Of a stretch of DNA of 64,000 nt, positions 29,494 to 38,827 are shown piece by piece. The position numbers and the translations under genes are program-made. Position 1 is the first letter of the stretch; every line of letters begins with the position of its first letter. The stretch lies in assembly GCF_001266615.1 (NCBI RefSeq), contig NZ_LGHZ01000037.1, positions 1-64,000 of the forward strand, written 5' to 3'. The notes beneath the pieces are model-generated. The model was not told where the DNA came from and searched no databases. It saw only the letters and a list, made by a program, of their open reading frames with translations. The DNA comes from Kluyvera genomosp. 1. Its GTDB lineage: Bacteria; Pseudomonadota; Gammaproteobacteria; Enterobacterales; Enterobacteriaceae.

Positions 29494-30063
29494 TTATTTT
29501 GCAGTCACAAGCATATTAATAATTTCCTGATAGATTTTTTCCATCGCTTCCGGCTGAACCTGTCGTGGGATCTGCCGCCGGTAAATGGTGCCTTCCACCA
29601 TCACCGCCATCACCTCGACGCAACTGCGAATGCGTTCCTGGCTAAGGTGTGGGTACTCTTTGCTCATGTGCGCGCAGGCGTTGTTGAACATGCGCTCGTC
29701 TGCTTCTGCCAGCCACGCGGCGACCTGTGGGTTGCGGGTGGCCTCGGCGGACATCTCCAGCATGAGGCTGTCATCATCTTCGCTTGGTGTCATGCGCCAC
29801 GCCAGCATATGCGGCATCAGATGGGTATGGGTTTTTCCTTCCATCTCGGCAATACGATAGTCGATGATGCGACGGATCATCTCTTCAATGATCGCGTCTT
29901 TATTATTGAAATAACGATAGATTTGACCAACGCTGAGCTTAGCTTCTGCCGCTATCTGCGACATGCTGGCAGCATGGAATCCGCTGTGACGGAAGCAGCG
30001 ACGTGCGGCGGCGATAATGTCGTCTTGTCGGGCTTTCTGACGGGCTTCCAGCTTGCTGGTCAT
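29494..30063 (-). CDS. TetR/AcrR-family regulator of the RND pump
   Basis: A 189-residue repressor-type protein. The TetR helix-turn-helix (residues 10-55, HSGFHAASMSQIAAEAKLSVGQIYRYFNNK) is followed by a helical ligand domain. A longer in-frame start (30108) would add 15 residues; the ATG at 30063 has GGAGA upstream. It lies ahead of and in the same direction as the adaptor gene. An 18-bp palindrome sits 27 bases upstream of its start (separate entry). By position it matches an EefR-type regulator. Confidence 0.85.
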   Translation of the reverse strand: MTSKLEARQKARQDDIIAAARRCFRHSGFHAASMSQIAAEAKLSVGQIYRYFNNKDAIIEEMIRRIIDYRIAEMEGKTHTHLMPHMLAWRMTPSEDDDSLMLEMSAEATRNPQVAAWLAEADERMFNNACAHMSKEYPHLSQERIRSCVEVMAVMVEGTIYRRQIPRQVQPEAMEKIYQEIINMLVTAK

Positions 30064-30089
30064 GCATCTCTCCGCGTTTTTTGAAACAG

Positions 30090-30107
30090 TGAGAACGATC
30101 GTTCTCA
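30090..30107. promoter_or_regulatory. Perfect 18-bp palindrome, TetR-type operator
   Basis: TGAGAACGATCGTTCTCA is an exact palindrome just upstream of the TetR-family gene. Size and symmetry are typical of TetR operators, so it is the likely self-control site. Confidence 0.75.
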
Positions 30108-30255
30108 TTTTCGCTCATTATACGTCGCTGAAAGCCGATGAAAAGCGTTTTTTTGCAATGAATTTTTGTGGGTTAGTTTGTTCAGAAAATAATGGAGGAA
30201 AAAAGGATTTTCTGTGAAATTAATAAGTGCGGCGAGTAAAAATAATGGAGAAAAT

Positions 30256-30672
30256 ATGCCTTTTGAAATTAAAGAAGTTATTACGCTGGAAGATAAAGAA
30301 GAATTACTGGATGGGCTACGGGCTTATAACCGGCAGTTCGTGGATACCCGCGATTGGGGGGATGTGTGCGTTTATCTCCGTGATGAACAGGGGGTTATGC
30401 AGGGCGGATTGATTGGTCAGCGCAAAGGACTGTGGCTGAGCATTGATTATCTATGGGTCAGTGATTCAGCCCGTGGGAGTGGGGTAGGTAGTCAGCTTAT
30501 CAAAACCGCGGAGCAGACTGCCCGGCAGAAAGGCTGCCAGTTTGCGCTGGTGGATACCATCAGCTTCCAGGCGCTGCCGTTCTACCAGAAACAGGGGTAT
30601 GTATTGAAAACGACGCTGGATGACTTCCCTCTGGAGGGCATGGCGCGTCACTATCTGACCCGGAAACTGTGA
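30256..30672 (+). CDS. GNAT-family acetyltransferase
   Basis: A 138-residue protein with the GNAT acetyl-CoA loop [21 protein letters not shown] (motif A, about residues 76-96) and the C-terminal [13 protein letters not shown] typical of N-acetyltransferases. The ATG at 30256 has GGAG 5 bases upstream; an in-frame start at 30214 would add 14 residues unlike the family. The acceptor substrate is unknown. A REP hairpin follows the stop. Confidence 0.8.
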   Translation: MPFEIKEVITLEDKEELLDGLRAYNRQFVDTRDWGDVCVYLRDEQGVMQGGLIGQRKGLWLSIDYLWVSDSARGSGVGSQLIKTAEQTARQKGCQFALVDTISFQALPFYQKQGYVLKTTLDDFPLEGMARHYLTRKL

Positions 30673-30679
30673 GTGATAG

Positions 30680-30705
30680 GCCGGATGGCGGTTATGCCAT
30701 CCGGC
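30680..30705. repeat. REP element between convergent genes
   Basis: GCCGGATGGC (30680-30689) and GCCATCCGGC (30696-30705) form a 10-bp perfect stem with a 6-base loop. This is the classic enterobacterial REP sequence type. Confidence 0.7.
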
Positions 30706-30713
30706 ATTAACGG

Positions 30714-32222
30714 TCACTCGTGCCGTGTTTTCAGCGGTGCCTCTTTGAGCAGCCACGACAGCACAAAGGCGATGACCATAATGCAGGCCGCCATAATAAA
30801 TGCCGCATGGATAGCCGAGCCAAAGGCAGTGAGGTAATCGCTGCGAATCGCGTCGGGAAGCTGGTGAATGGCTACCGGGTTCATCCCTTTGGGGATCCCT
30901 GCGCCTTCTGGCAACAAGGTGGCCAGGCGCGATTGCAGGACCGAGGTAAATACCGCACCAAACAGCGCGACGCCAATAGAACCACCAATAGAACGGAATA
31001 ACGTCACCCCGGATGTTGCCACGCCGTACAGATTTGCGCTCACCGTATTCTGCACCGCCAGCACCAGCACCTGCATCACCATGCCCAATCCCATGCCCAA
31101 TACGGCGGTAAACACATACAGCTGCCAGGTCGGTGAATCGATGGTAATCCGCGTCAACAGCACCATGCCGATAAAGCCCATCAGGGTACCGACAATCGGA
31201 TAGATACGGTATTTCCCGCTGCGGCTTATCGCCCTGCCGCTGATAATTGAGGTCAGCAGCAGCCCGCCCATCAGCGGTATCAGCTGTAGCCCGGCTTCGG
31301 TTGGCGTGGCGTTTTTTACCACCTGCAAATAGAGCGGCAGGAAGGTGACGGAGCCAAACAGCGACATACCGATAATAAAGCCTATCAGGCTGCACAGCAG
31401 GAAGCTGCGGTTGCGGAACAGCGACAGCGGGATAATCGGTTCCCACGCCAGCCGCTCTTCATAGATAAAGCCGGCGATGCCGATAAGGCCGAAGGCCAGA
31501 ATGCACCACAGTTGAGGATCGCTCCATTCGCGAACCGTGCCGCCTTCGGTGGTGAAGAGAATGATGCACACCAACGCCATCGTCAGATACAGCGCGCCCA
31601 ACCAGTCTATTTCATGCTGGCTACGTTTGTTACTGGAGTGGAATACCGCACCGATGACAAACAGGGCGAACAGCCCCAGCGGCAGATTGATGTAAAAAAT
31701 CCAGCGCCACGAAGCGTGCTGAACGATAAAACCGCCAATCAGTGGGCCAATCACCGTTGCCAGGCCAAATACGCCGCCAAATAGCCCCTGATAGCGGCCG
31801 CGCTCGGCTGGTGGGATGACATCCGCTACCGCCGCCATGCTGATAACCATCAGCCCGCCGCCGCCAAGGCCTTGCAGCGCGCGCATCAGCACCAGCTGGG
31901 TCATATTCTGCGCCAGCCCGCACAGCGCGGAGCCGACGAGGAACAGGATAATGGCGATTTGCAGCACCCGCTTTCGACCAAACAGATCGCCAAACTTGCC
32001 GTACAGCGGCACGACGATGGTCGAGGTGAGGATATAGGCGGTGACCACCCACGAGAGCTTGTCGAGGCCGCCCAGCTCGCCGACAATGGTCGGTAGCGCG
32101 GTCGAGACGATAGTCTGGTCGAGCGCGGAGAGCAGCATCACCAGCAGCAGCGCGCTGAACAACAGGCGGATTGAGCTCACGCCGGTTGGTTGTGGGGCCG
32201 TCGAAGTTTCAGACGCCATCAT
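30714..32222 (-). CDS. DHA2-family multidrug MFS exporter
   Basis: A 502-residue, fourteen-helix exporter of the EmrB/QacA (DHA2) type. Motif D1 ([17 protein letters not shown]) is in helix 1; [11 protein letters not shown] is the loop 2-3 motif and [25 protein letters not shown] is motif C. It probably extrudes lipophilic drugs by proton antiport; the substrate is unknown. It is divergent from a TetR-type regulator with an AT-rich dyad between, so it is likely repressed by it. Confidence 0.87.
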   Translation of the reverse strand: MMASETSTAPQPTGVSSIRLLFSALLLVMLLSALDQTIVSTALPTIVGELGGLDKLSWVVTAYILTSTIVVPLYGKFGDLFGRKRVLQIAIILFLVGSALCGLAQNMTQLVLMRALQGLGGGGLMVISMAAVADVIPPAERGRYQGLFGGVFGLATVIGPLIGGFIVQHASWRWIFYINLPLGLFALFVIGAVFHSSNKRSQHEIDWLGALYLTMALVCIILFTTEGGTVREWSDPQLWCILAFGLIGIAGFIYEERLAWEPIIPLSLFRNRSFLLCSLIGFIIGMSLFGSVTFLPLYLQVVKNATPTEAGLQLIPLMGGLLLTSIISGRAISRSGKYRIYPIVGTLMGFIGMVLLTRITIDSPTWQLYVFTAVLGMGLGMVMQVLVLAVQNTVSANLYGVATSGVTLFRSIGGSIGVALFGAVFTSVLQSRLATLLPEGAGIPKGMNPVAIHQLPDAIRSDYLTAFGSAIHAAFIMAACIMVIAFVLSWLLKEAPLKTRHE

Positions 32223-32235
32223 GTTCTCACTTGAA

Positions 32236-32257
32236 ATTAATTAAATGCATAATTAAT
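32236..32257. promoter_or_regulatory. Inverted repeat between DHA2 exporter and TetR genes
   Basis: ATTAATTA-N6-TAATTAAT, a perfect 8+6+8 dyad, sits in the divergent intergenic region, 14 bases from the exporter start. It is a candidate operator for the adjacent TetR-type protein, although AT-only repeats also arise by chance. Confidence 0.5.
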
Positions 32258-32298
32258 ATTTATTGAAGATCATTCAGAGGTCAAGAGATCCCGTTTCT

Positions 32299-32949
32299 AT
32301 GCCAGCACAAAAAGACAATCTCAAACCACGTAAGCCCGGACGTCCACGCGGCAGCAAGCCGAATGCTGCCAACCGTGAACAGCTCATCGACATCGCGCTG
32401 CGATTGTTTTCCCAGCAGGGTATTGCGCGCACATCGCTGAACGCTATTGCTCGCGAAGCCGGCGTTACGCCCGCCATGCTGCACTACTATTTCAATTCAC
32501 GAGAGCAGCTGCTTGATGTGATGATTGAAGAGCGCTTCTTGCCGCTGCGCGAGCAAATCACCGGCGTATTCGGTGAGCATCCTAACGATCCGGTGACGGC
32601 GTTGAGTGAAATGGTGAAGACGCTGGCCGCTGTCGCTGCGCAACACGAGTGGTTTGCGCCGCTGTGGATGCAGGAAGTTATCGGTGAAATGCCGGTACTG
32701 CGTCAGCATCTGCATGCCCGTTTTGGCGAGGAGAAATACCACACTACGCTGGAGACGGTGAAAGGCTGGCAGGCGTCTGGCAAGGTGAACCCACATCTAA
32801 CCGCTGAGCTGCTGTTTACCACGTTGTTGAGCCTGGTACTGGTGCCGTTTTCCCGTATGCGTAACGATGAACGACTGGCGATGCTGACGCCGGAGATTAT
32901 TGTCAACAATGCGCTGGCGTTGTTGCGCCAGGGAGTTGGACCTGCTTAA
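32299..32949 (+). CDS. TetR-family regulator of the divergent exporter
   Basis: A 216-residue TetR-type protein. A basic N-terminal tail (KPRKPGRPRGSKP) precedes the helix-turn-helix (GIARTSLNAIAREAGVTPAMLHYYF); the rest is a helical ligand domain. The ATG at 32299 is chosen; a TTG at 32263 would add 12 residues. Neither has a strong ribosome site. It probably represses the DHA2 exporter. Confidence 0.83.
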   Translation: MPAQKDNLKPRKPGRPRGSKPNAANREQLIDIALRLFSQQGIARTSLNAIAREAGVTPAMLHYYFNSREQLLDVMIEERFLPLREQITGVFGEHPNDPVTALSEMVKTLAAVAAQHEWFAPLWMQEVIGEMPVLRQHLHARFGEEKYHTTLETVKGWQASGKVNPHLTAELLFTTLLSLVLVPFSRMRNDERLAMLTPEIIVNNALALLRQGVGPA

Positions 32950-33008
32950 GGCATGCAGTTGCGATATTTGAACGTATCGAGGGCTGATATTCACTAAAAT
33001 GTTTTGCT

Positions 33009-33034
33009 GCGGTGAGAGATATTATTCTCACCGC
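33009..33034. terminator. Hairpin after the TetR gene
   Basis: GCGGTGAGA (33009-33017) pairs with TCTCACCGC (33026-33034) between converging genes. There is no clear T run. Probably a transcript-end structure. Confidence 0.4.
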
Positions 33035-33086
33035 GCACGTGCTATGTGTATTTAAATAATTCAATAAGTGAAACAATAGTTAAATA

Positions 33087-33344
33087 TTAGATCTCCACTT
33101 CCTGAGTCAAATCATATTCAATGAGTGCCCAAGCCGCGGGTTTGCCCTGATAATAAGGCATGATATCCCCTCGTCGGAGGCTTATTACCGCGGGAATAGT
33201 GCTGTCGGAGAGTTGCCAGTGTCCGCCCTGTGGGCTGTACTGGCCGCTGTTGCGGATGGTGCCTAGCGGTTTGCGATCGGTGTTTTCTTGAGAAGTGAAC
33301 GAAGAAAGTACCGAAAGCGTGTAATTGCTACTATCTATCTTCAT
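33087..33344 (-). CDS. Small protein of unknown function
   Basis: I do not recognise this 85-residue protein. It starts at MKIDSSNYTLS; an in-frame start 15 codons upstream (33389) is possible. There is no signal peptide or membrane helix. Gly/Tyr-rich stretches (SGQYSPQGGHWQLS) and an acidic C-terminus (DLTQEVEI) suggest a small soluble beta-rich domain. The ribosome site is weak. It is flanked by AT-rich spacers and converges with the TetR gene. Confidence 0.45.
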   Translation of the reverse strand: MKIDSSNYTLSVLSSFTSQENTDRKPLGTIRNSGQYSPQGGHWQLSDSTIPAVISLRRGDIMPYYQGKPAAWALIEYDLTQEVEI

Positions 33345-33512
33345 AACGTGATAATCCAAAAATGAACACACGTCATAAACAAGCGACAATATCCTGCTAC
33401 AACTTAAGCAGATGTGAAATTATTTAATATGTGAATTATTCGAAGTGTTTTATTGCAATGAAAGACTGTTTTAGACAAAATAAGCCATCTCATTGGTCAA
33501 AAAGTATTCTAA

Positions 33513-34502
33513 ATGATTAAGCGCCTGATTAATTCATGCATTCTTATTATGGCATTTACCGCTTCCAGCGCCTTTGCCGTGGACTGCCAGCGTGCCGCAA
33601 CGCCGCTTGAAAATACGATCTGTAGCAATGGCAACCTGAACTGGCTGGATGACACCATGGAGAGCGTGTATCGCGCAATGCTGGTGCGTCGTGATGCCAC
33701 TACGGTTCATCAGGAATATGAAGCGTGGGAAAAATCGCTGAAAAGCTGTTCATCGGATGAGTGCATTGAACGCGCTTATTATACCGGGATCAGTAAAATT
33801 GCTGACTCACCGGCGGATTTTAACTGGGAAGGGCGCTGGTGGAATTCCAGTGCGGCCAACATGAGCGGTGGAGTGGTGCAATTCAGCCACAGCGCGGACT
33901 GGTCGATTACTACAGATATTCGAATTTGGGCCGGGCTGAATAAAGATGAGTTCACCGCTGAGGCGCGTAAGCTCAATAACATGGTACTTATCGACAATAT
34001 GGTCGACAGCAAGCATTGCAAAGTCCTGTTTATTCCCCGTAAAAGCGGAGCGATTCAGGTCTACAGTAATGCTGATTTTGGTTGCCGCCTGTCATTACCG
34101 AACGGCGCTTTTATCGATGGCCGCTATCTGAAGTCGGATGTCGATCCGCGACCAAAAGCCACGCTGCTGTCGCTGGCGATTTTTTCTGACCCGAAAATGG
34201 ATGAACGTTTCCGAACGATGGTGGGTGAGGATTACCAGAAGTTTGTCGATACTGCGAATATTTATATCTATCAGGAAGATATCGATAATATTGGCGCGAC
34301 GGTTGTCTCAATGTGGGTTCGCGGTGCGGCGAATGCGCACACGGCCATTATTATGTACACCGCCAACGATATCTGGGCGGCGAGGGTTGAACCGGATGCT
34401 ACCGGTAAGCTGGCCTTCTCCTATTTCAGCACTCAGGGTAACGATGTGGCGAAAATGCCGCGTACTCTGGCAGGCTGGCGACTGCGTTTCCTCGACCAAT
34501 AA
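33513..34502 (+). CDS. Secreted protein with LprI/DUF1311 domain
   Basis: A 329-residue exported protein. A signal peptide (residues 1-22, AFA) is followed by a lysozyme-inhibitor LprI-type (DUF1311) domain at about residues 24-95: the Cys pattern CQRAATPLENTIC, then a helical LDDTMESVYRAMLVRRD and KSCSSDEC. The C-terminal 220 residues are not recognised. The family includes a mycobacterial lysozyme inhibitor; the function here is unproven. Convergent with the flagellar lfhA operon. Confidence 0.65.
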   Translation: MIKRLINSCILIMAFTASSAFAVDCQRAATPLENTICSNGNLNWLDDTMESVYRAMLVRRDATTVHQEYEAWEKSLKSCSSDECIERAYYTGISKIADSPADFNWEGRWWNSSAANMSGGVVQFSHSADWSITTDIRIWAGLNKDEFTAEARKLNNMVLIDNMVDSKHCKVLFIPRKSGAIQVYSNADFGCRLSLPNGAFIDGRYLKSDVDPRPKATLLSLAIFSDPKMDERFRTMVGEDYQKFVDTANIYIYQEDIDNIGATVVSMWVRGAANAHTAIIMYTANDIWAARVEPDATGKLAFSYFSTQGNDVAKMPRTLAGWRLRFLDQ

Positions 34503-34512
34503 CCTCACGCGT

Positions 34513-34542
34513 TGAACGGGCCATATCACGACGGCCCGTTCA
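34513..34542. terminator. Hairpin between LprI-domain gene and lfhA
   Basis: TGAACGGGCC (34513-34522) and GGCCCGTTCA (34533-34542) form a 10-bp perfect stem with a 10-base loop between converging genes. There is no T run on either strand, but it is the likely shared transcript end and marks the left edge of the Flag-2 cluster. Confidence 0.5.
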
Positions 34543-34553
34543 GACTAAACGGC

Positions 34554-36650
34554 TTACGCCAGCGTCCCCACCACGTTCAGATCGGCATCGTCCGGCACTT
34601 CATTGTAAGAAAGCACATGCAGCCCGCTGGCAAACAGGCGTCCGTAGCGTGAAATCACCGGGCGCAGCTGTGGGGTCACCAGCAGCAGCGGCGGCAGACT
34701 CTTGGCTTTCATCTGCTCGTAAATCATTGGCATGGTATTTTGCAACTGGGTCAGAATGTTCGGGTCAACCGGGAAGCTGTCCAGCGCCACTTTGCCGGCC
34801 TGCTGCGCCTGATTGAGCGCGCCCAGCAGCATGTTTTCCAATTGATTATCAATGGTGTAGGCCGCCAGCTGCGGTCGGTCGCCGTTGATATTGTGCACGA
34901 TGGCGCGGCGCAGCGCATAGCGCACGTCAGCGGTTAGCAGCACCGGGTCTTTGGTCACCGCTGAGCTCTCCAGCAGCGTGGAGGCGATGGTGACAATATC
35001 CTTCAGCGAGACCTGTTCCAGCAGCAGTTGGCGATAAATACGCAGCAGCTGGCTGTAGTTGATCGCAGCATTTAAATCTTCCGCCAGTTTCGGTGCCTGT
35101 AGCGCTAAACGCGCGTGCAGATGGGTGATGTCGTCGTAGTTAAACAGATCCGGCAGATGTTCGCGGGCAACCTTGTTCACGTGGGTGGCCACTACGCTTG
35201 CGCAGTCCACCACCTGATAACCAAGGTTCAGCGCTTTGGCTTTCTGTTCCTGGTCAATCCATACAATCGCCATGCCGTAGGCCGGATCGGTATCCAGTAC
35301 GCCGTCGATTTCACCGTACAGTTCGGTCCCGGGAATCGCCATCAGCTTTTCGGCATTCACTTCCCCCATGGCGGTGCGGATGCCGTTAATATGAATGGCA
35401 TACTGCGCGGGCTTCAGGCGGAAGTTTTCCCGGATACGGATTTCGGGCAGCAGCACGCCGCACAGTTCGGAAATCACCTGACGCACCCCGCGTACGCGCA
35501 ACGACAGCGGGCTGCCTTTGGCTTCATCTACCATCGTGACGAGCTTGTAGCCGAGGTTGAGGCCAATCGGCTCGACCAGCGGAATGCTGTCCCAGGTTAT
35601 TGCCGGGTTAGCGTCTGGAGCCAGCGCGTCGGTAATTGCCTCCATATCTGTTTCTTGCGGCGCCGGCTGCACCACCTTGCTTTGTCGCCAGGCCGCGAAC
35701 AGCAGCAGAGCAGTAAAGCTCAGGAAGGCGATATGCGGCATGCCCGGTACGATCGCGAGAATGAACATCACGAACGCGGCGGTATACAGAATCTTCGGTT
35801 TGGAGAGCAGCTGCGTTTTAATTTCGTCGCTAACGTCGTTGCCTTCGCTGACGCGGGTCACGATGATTGCGGCGGCCGTCGCCAGCAGCAGTGACGGAAT
35901 CTGAGCGACCAGGCCGTCACCGATGGTTAGCAGTACGTACTGACGGAAAGCGTGACCGGCATCGAGATCGTATTTGAAGATACCGATGCAGATACCGCCG
36001 ATCACGTTGATGATAAGCACCATGATCCCGGCGACGGCGTCACCGCGCACAAACTTCGACGCACCATCCATCGAACCGTAGAAGTCTGCCTCTTTGGCCA
36101 CTTCCTGACGACGAGTACGCGCCTGCTGCTGGTTAATCAGCCCGGCGTTGAGGTCGGCATCGATCGCCATCTGTTTACCCGGCAGGGCATCCAGCGTAAA
36201 GCGTGCGGAGACTTCGGAGATACGTTCCGCACCTTTGGTCACCACCACAAAGTTGATGATCATCAGGATGATAAACACCACGAAGCCGACAACGAAGTCG
36301 CCGCCGATCACCACCTGACCGAAGGCTTCGATGACCTTACCAGCAGCACCTTCCCCTTCATGGCCCTTTAATAGCACCACGCGCGTTGACGCTACGTTCA
36401 GCGTCAGTCGCATCAGGGTGGTTATCAGCAGCAGCGTCGGGAAGATGGCAAAGTCCAGCGGACGCTGCATATTGACCGCAACCAGCAGCACGATCACCGC
36501 CAGCACGATGTTGAATGTAAACAGAATATCCAGCATCAGCGGCGACAGCGGTAGGATAACCATTGCCAGCACGCAGAGAAGCAGAATAGGCACAGCAATC
36601 TGCCCCTTGCGGAGCACGCTGAGCGCGTTGCGCATCTTACTGTTCGCCAT
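34554..36650 (-). CDS. lfhA: Lateral flagellar export gate protein FlhA homologue
   Basis: A 698-residue protein, full length for FlhA. About eight N-terminal membrane helices precede a conserved FHIPEP-type segment (VASTRVVLLKGHEGEGAAGKVIEAFGQ), then a large cytoplasmic domain that docks chaperone-substrate complexes. It converts proton flow into export at the base of the lateral flagellum. Last in the leftward lfiMNPQR-lfhBA unit, overlapping lfhB by 14 bases. Distinction from a primary-system FlhA rests on the surrounding Flag-2 gene order. Confidence 0.93.
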   Translation of the reverse strand: MANSKMRNALSVLRKGQIAVPILLLCVLAMVILPLSPLMLDILFTFNIVLAVIVLLVAVNMQRPLDFAIFPTLLLITTLMRLTLNVASTRVVLLKGHEGEGAAGKVIEAFGQVVIGGDFVVGFVVFIILMIINFVVVTKGAERISEVSARFTLDALPGKQMAIDADLNAGLINQQQARTRRQEVAKEADFYGSMDGASKFVRGDAVAGIMVLIINVIGGICIGIFKYDLDAGHAFRQYVLLTIGDGLVAQIPSLLLATAAAIIVTRVSEGNDVSDEIKTQLLSKPKILYTAAFVMFILAIVPGMPHIAFLSFTALLLFAAWRQSKVVQPAPQETDMEAITDALAPDANPAITWDSIPLVEPIGLNLGYKLVTMVDEAKGSPLSLRVRGVRQVISELCGVLLPEIRIRENFRLKPAQYAIHINGIRTAMGEVNAEKLMAIPGTELYGEIDGVLDTDPAYGMAIVWIDQEQKAKALNLGYQVVDCASVVATHVNKVAREHLPDLFNYDDITHLHARLALQAPKLAEDLNAAINYSQLLRIYRQLLLEQVSLKDIVTIASTLLESSAVTKDPVLLTADVRYALRRAIVHNINGDRPQLAAYTIDNQLENMLLGALNQAQQAGKVALDSFPVDPNILTQLQNTMPMIYEQMKAKSLPPLLLVTPQLRPVISRYGRLFASGLHVLSYNEVPDDADLNVVGTLA

Positions 36651-37773
36651 TGGCTTTTAATACCTCTTGAGGAATGTCTATGTGCCTGTTCAGGCGGGGT
36701 TTTTGTTCAGCACGGCCTTCGCGCCAGGATTTCAGCTGCATCACGTAGGTCAGCACGTGAGCGATGGCGCGAAAGAGCTGAGCCGGAATTTGTTGATTGA
36801 CGCGAGTGGTGTAGTACACCGCACGTGCCAGCGGTGGAAACTCCACCACCTCAATGTTGTGGCTGGCACCCACTTCACGGATCCACAGCGCCACGTCATC
36901 AATACCCTTGGCGACGATGTACGGTGCTTCTGCTTTCTGCGGGTCATACTTCAACGCCACCGCGTAGTGGGTCGGGTTGGTGATGATGACGTCAGCTTCC
37001 GGGACGGTCCGTGAAATCTGGCCCATCGCCATTTGGCGCTGGAGCTGGCGAATACGGCCTTTTATCTGCGGGTTACCGTCGTTATTTTTGTGTTCTTCCT
37101 TCACTTCCTGCTTGGTCATGCGCATTTTTTTGGTGAACATGAATTTGCTCAGCGGCACATCTAACAGGGCAAAAATGACGATAACGGCGACAAAATAGCT
37201 GATAACGTGCTTAAAAATACCGAACCCGTGGCTAATCGCCTGCGTCAAATACAGGCGTTGCAGGTGCAGCAGATTATCCATCTCGTCGTGCACCATGGTG
37301 TAGATAACCGCCAGAATGGTGGCGCATTTCAGCATCATCTTGCCCACTTCGGTGTAGTGGCTGGCTGAGAACATGCGCTTCACGCCGCTGATAGGGCTGA
37401 GTTTTTTAAAGTCCGGTTTGAGCTTGTTGGGGGTGAAAATCCACCCGCCCGGCACAAGGCTCGCAATGATGCAGACAACCGGAATCGGGGTGAGCGTGGC
37501 GATGAAGCGCAGGATTACCCACAAATTGAGCATCAAAAACTGACTCAGGATGTTCGGGTTATCGAGATCCTTTGCCATTTCGCCAACGGCGGCAAACGAC
37601 TCGCCAATCAGCTGGCGGTAGTACGGCAAAAAGGTCGCCATCGTAAAGAACGAGGCCACCAGGCCCGCCGCCATGGTTAAATCTTTTGAGCGGGGAATGT
37701 CCCCCTTTTCCCGCGCTTTGCGCAGTTTTCCCGATGTGGGTTTTTCGCTTTTATCGCCGCTGGAAGAGGACAT
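36637..37773 (-). CDS. lfhB: Lateral flagellar export switch protein FlhB homologue
   Basis: A 378-residue protein with four helices and a cytoplasmic domain bearing the self-cleavage motif NPTH (ITNPTHYAVALKYDP, about residue 268). Cleavage between Asn and Pro switches export from hook to filament proteins. A basic N-terminus (SGKLRKAREKGDIPRSKDL) is typical. Its start overlaps the lfiR stop (TAATG). Confidence 0.93.
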   Translation of the reverse strand: MSSSSGDKSEKPTSGKLRKAREKGDIPRSKDLTMAAGLVASFFTMATFLPYYRQLIGESFAAVGEMAKDLDNPNILSQFLMLNLWVILRFIATLTPIPVVCIIASLVPGGWIFTPNKLKPDFKKLSPISGVKRMFSASHYTEVGKMMLKCATILAVIYTMVHDEMDNLLHLQRLYLTQAISHGFGIFKHVISYFVAVIVIFALLDVPLSKFMFTKKMRMTKQEVKEEHKNNDGNPQIKGRIRQLQRQMAMGQISRTVPEADVIITNPTHYAVALKYDPQKAEAPYIVAKGIDDVALWIREVGASHNIEVVEFPPLARAVYYTTRVNQQIPAQLFRAIAHVLTYVMQLKSWREGRAEQKPRLNRHIDIPQEVLKANGEQ

Positions 37774-38546
37774 TACTGCACCCTTATGGCGTCGAGTTTC
37801 GCCAGAATTTCGTTGGTCAGATTGATGTAGTGGTCAGGAATGTTGGTGACCAGCATCGAAATACACAGCAGGCCAAACAGCATGCTGATAGGAAAACCGA
37901 GAGAAAACAGGTTCAGCGTAGGTGAAACGCGGTTAAGCAGACCAAAGCCACCCTGTACGATAAGCATCACGAAGGTCGTCGGAAGCGCAATCAGCGTGGC
38001 GGCAGACATAATCCAGCCCAGCCCCTGGCCAATTAACATCAGCGTCGGTTGGTTAATGGCCTGGCCGATTGGCCAGTAGCTGAAGCCTTTGAACAGAATC
38101 GTGACCAGCAGCAGGTGCCCGTCCATAATGAAGAACAGCAGGGCGCAGAAGACGTAGATAATCTGCGAGATGACCGTGGTCGAACTGCCGTTGACCGGGT
38201 CGTTCATCATGGCCATCCCCAGACCCATGTTCATGGACAGGATGTTCCCCGCCGTTTGCAGCGCGACAAACACCAGCTGCAGCGCGGTGGCAAAAAGAAA
38301 GCCCCACAGGATCTGCTCACCGATAAGCAAAAGAGTGCGCATGGACAGCAGTTCATTCAACACCACGTTGTTCGGCAGCATCGGCGTAATGATGATCGCC
38401 AGCGCCATCGCCGTGCCGATTTTAATTCGCCGTGAAAAGACGCGGTTATCGAGCACCGGCACGAACTGTAAAAAGGCGAGGATGCGAAAGAAAGGCAGCA
38501 CCAGGGCCATCACTGGCGTCCACAACGTCTGAATATCGATTCCCAT
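37773..38546 (-). CDS. lfiR: Lateral flagellar export gate protein FliR homologue
   Basis: A 257-residue inner-membrane protein with about six helices, matching FliR in length and in the MNMGLGMAMMNDPVNGSSTTVISQI region. It forms the export gate core with LfiP and LfiQ. It is 6 bases after lfiQ in the same unit. Confidence 0.92.
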   Translation of the reverse strand: MGIDIQTLWTPVMALVLPFFRILAFLQFVPVLDNRVFSRRIKIGTAMALAIIITPMLPNNVVLNELLSMRTLLLIGEQILWGFLFATALQLVFVALQTAGNILSMNMGLGMAMMNDPVNGSSTTVISQIIYVFCALLFFIMDGHLLLVTILFKGFSYWPIGQAINQPTLMLIGQGLGWIMSAATLIALPTTFVMLIVQGGFGLLNRVSPTLNLFSLGFPISMLFGLLCISMLVTNIPDHYINLTNEILAKLDAIRVQ

Positions 38547-38552
38547 AATGAC

Positions 38553-38825
38553 TTAGCCGACCAGCGCCGCCGCCTGCTGGAAAATCTGCACGGTAAAATC
38601 GACCAGCTGTGTCAGCATCCATTTGCCCGCGAAGATGAGTACCCCAAGCGTGACCACCAGACGCGGCAGAAAGCTCAGCGTCTGTTCGTTAATCTGGGTA
38701 GTGGCCTGAAAGATACTGACGCACAGGCCAACCAGCAGGCTGGGGATAATCGCCACGGCGGAAATCAGCAGCACCAGGTGAATACCGGATGCCATGATGT
38801 CGCCTGCGGTGTCCATATTCATCAT
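38553..38825 (-). CDS. lfiQ: Lateral flagellar export gate protein FliQ homologue
   Basis: A 90-residue protein with two membrane helices (ISAVAIIPSLLVGLCVSIFQATTQINEQTLSFLPRL is the diagnostic stretch). Reading from 38885 would add 20 residues that FliQ lacks; the ATG at 38825 follows AAGGAT and lies just 2 bases after lfiP. Confidence 0.92.
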   Translation of the reverse strand: MMNMDTAGDIMASGIHLVLLISAVAIIPSLLVGLCVSIFQATTQINEQTLSFLPRLVVTLGVLIFAGKWMLTQLVDFTVQIFQQAAALVG

Positions 38826-38827
38826 GG

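Noticed and set aside
35115-35894. Plus-strand open frame of 259 codons inside lfhA
   Set aside because: It lies wholly opposite a conserved gene and its translation is Gln/His/Arg-rich without domain features.
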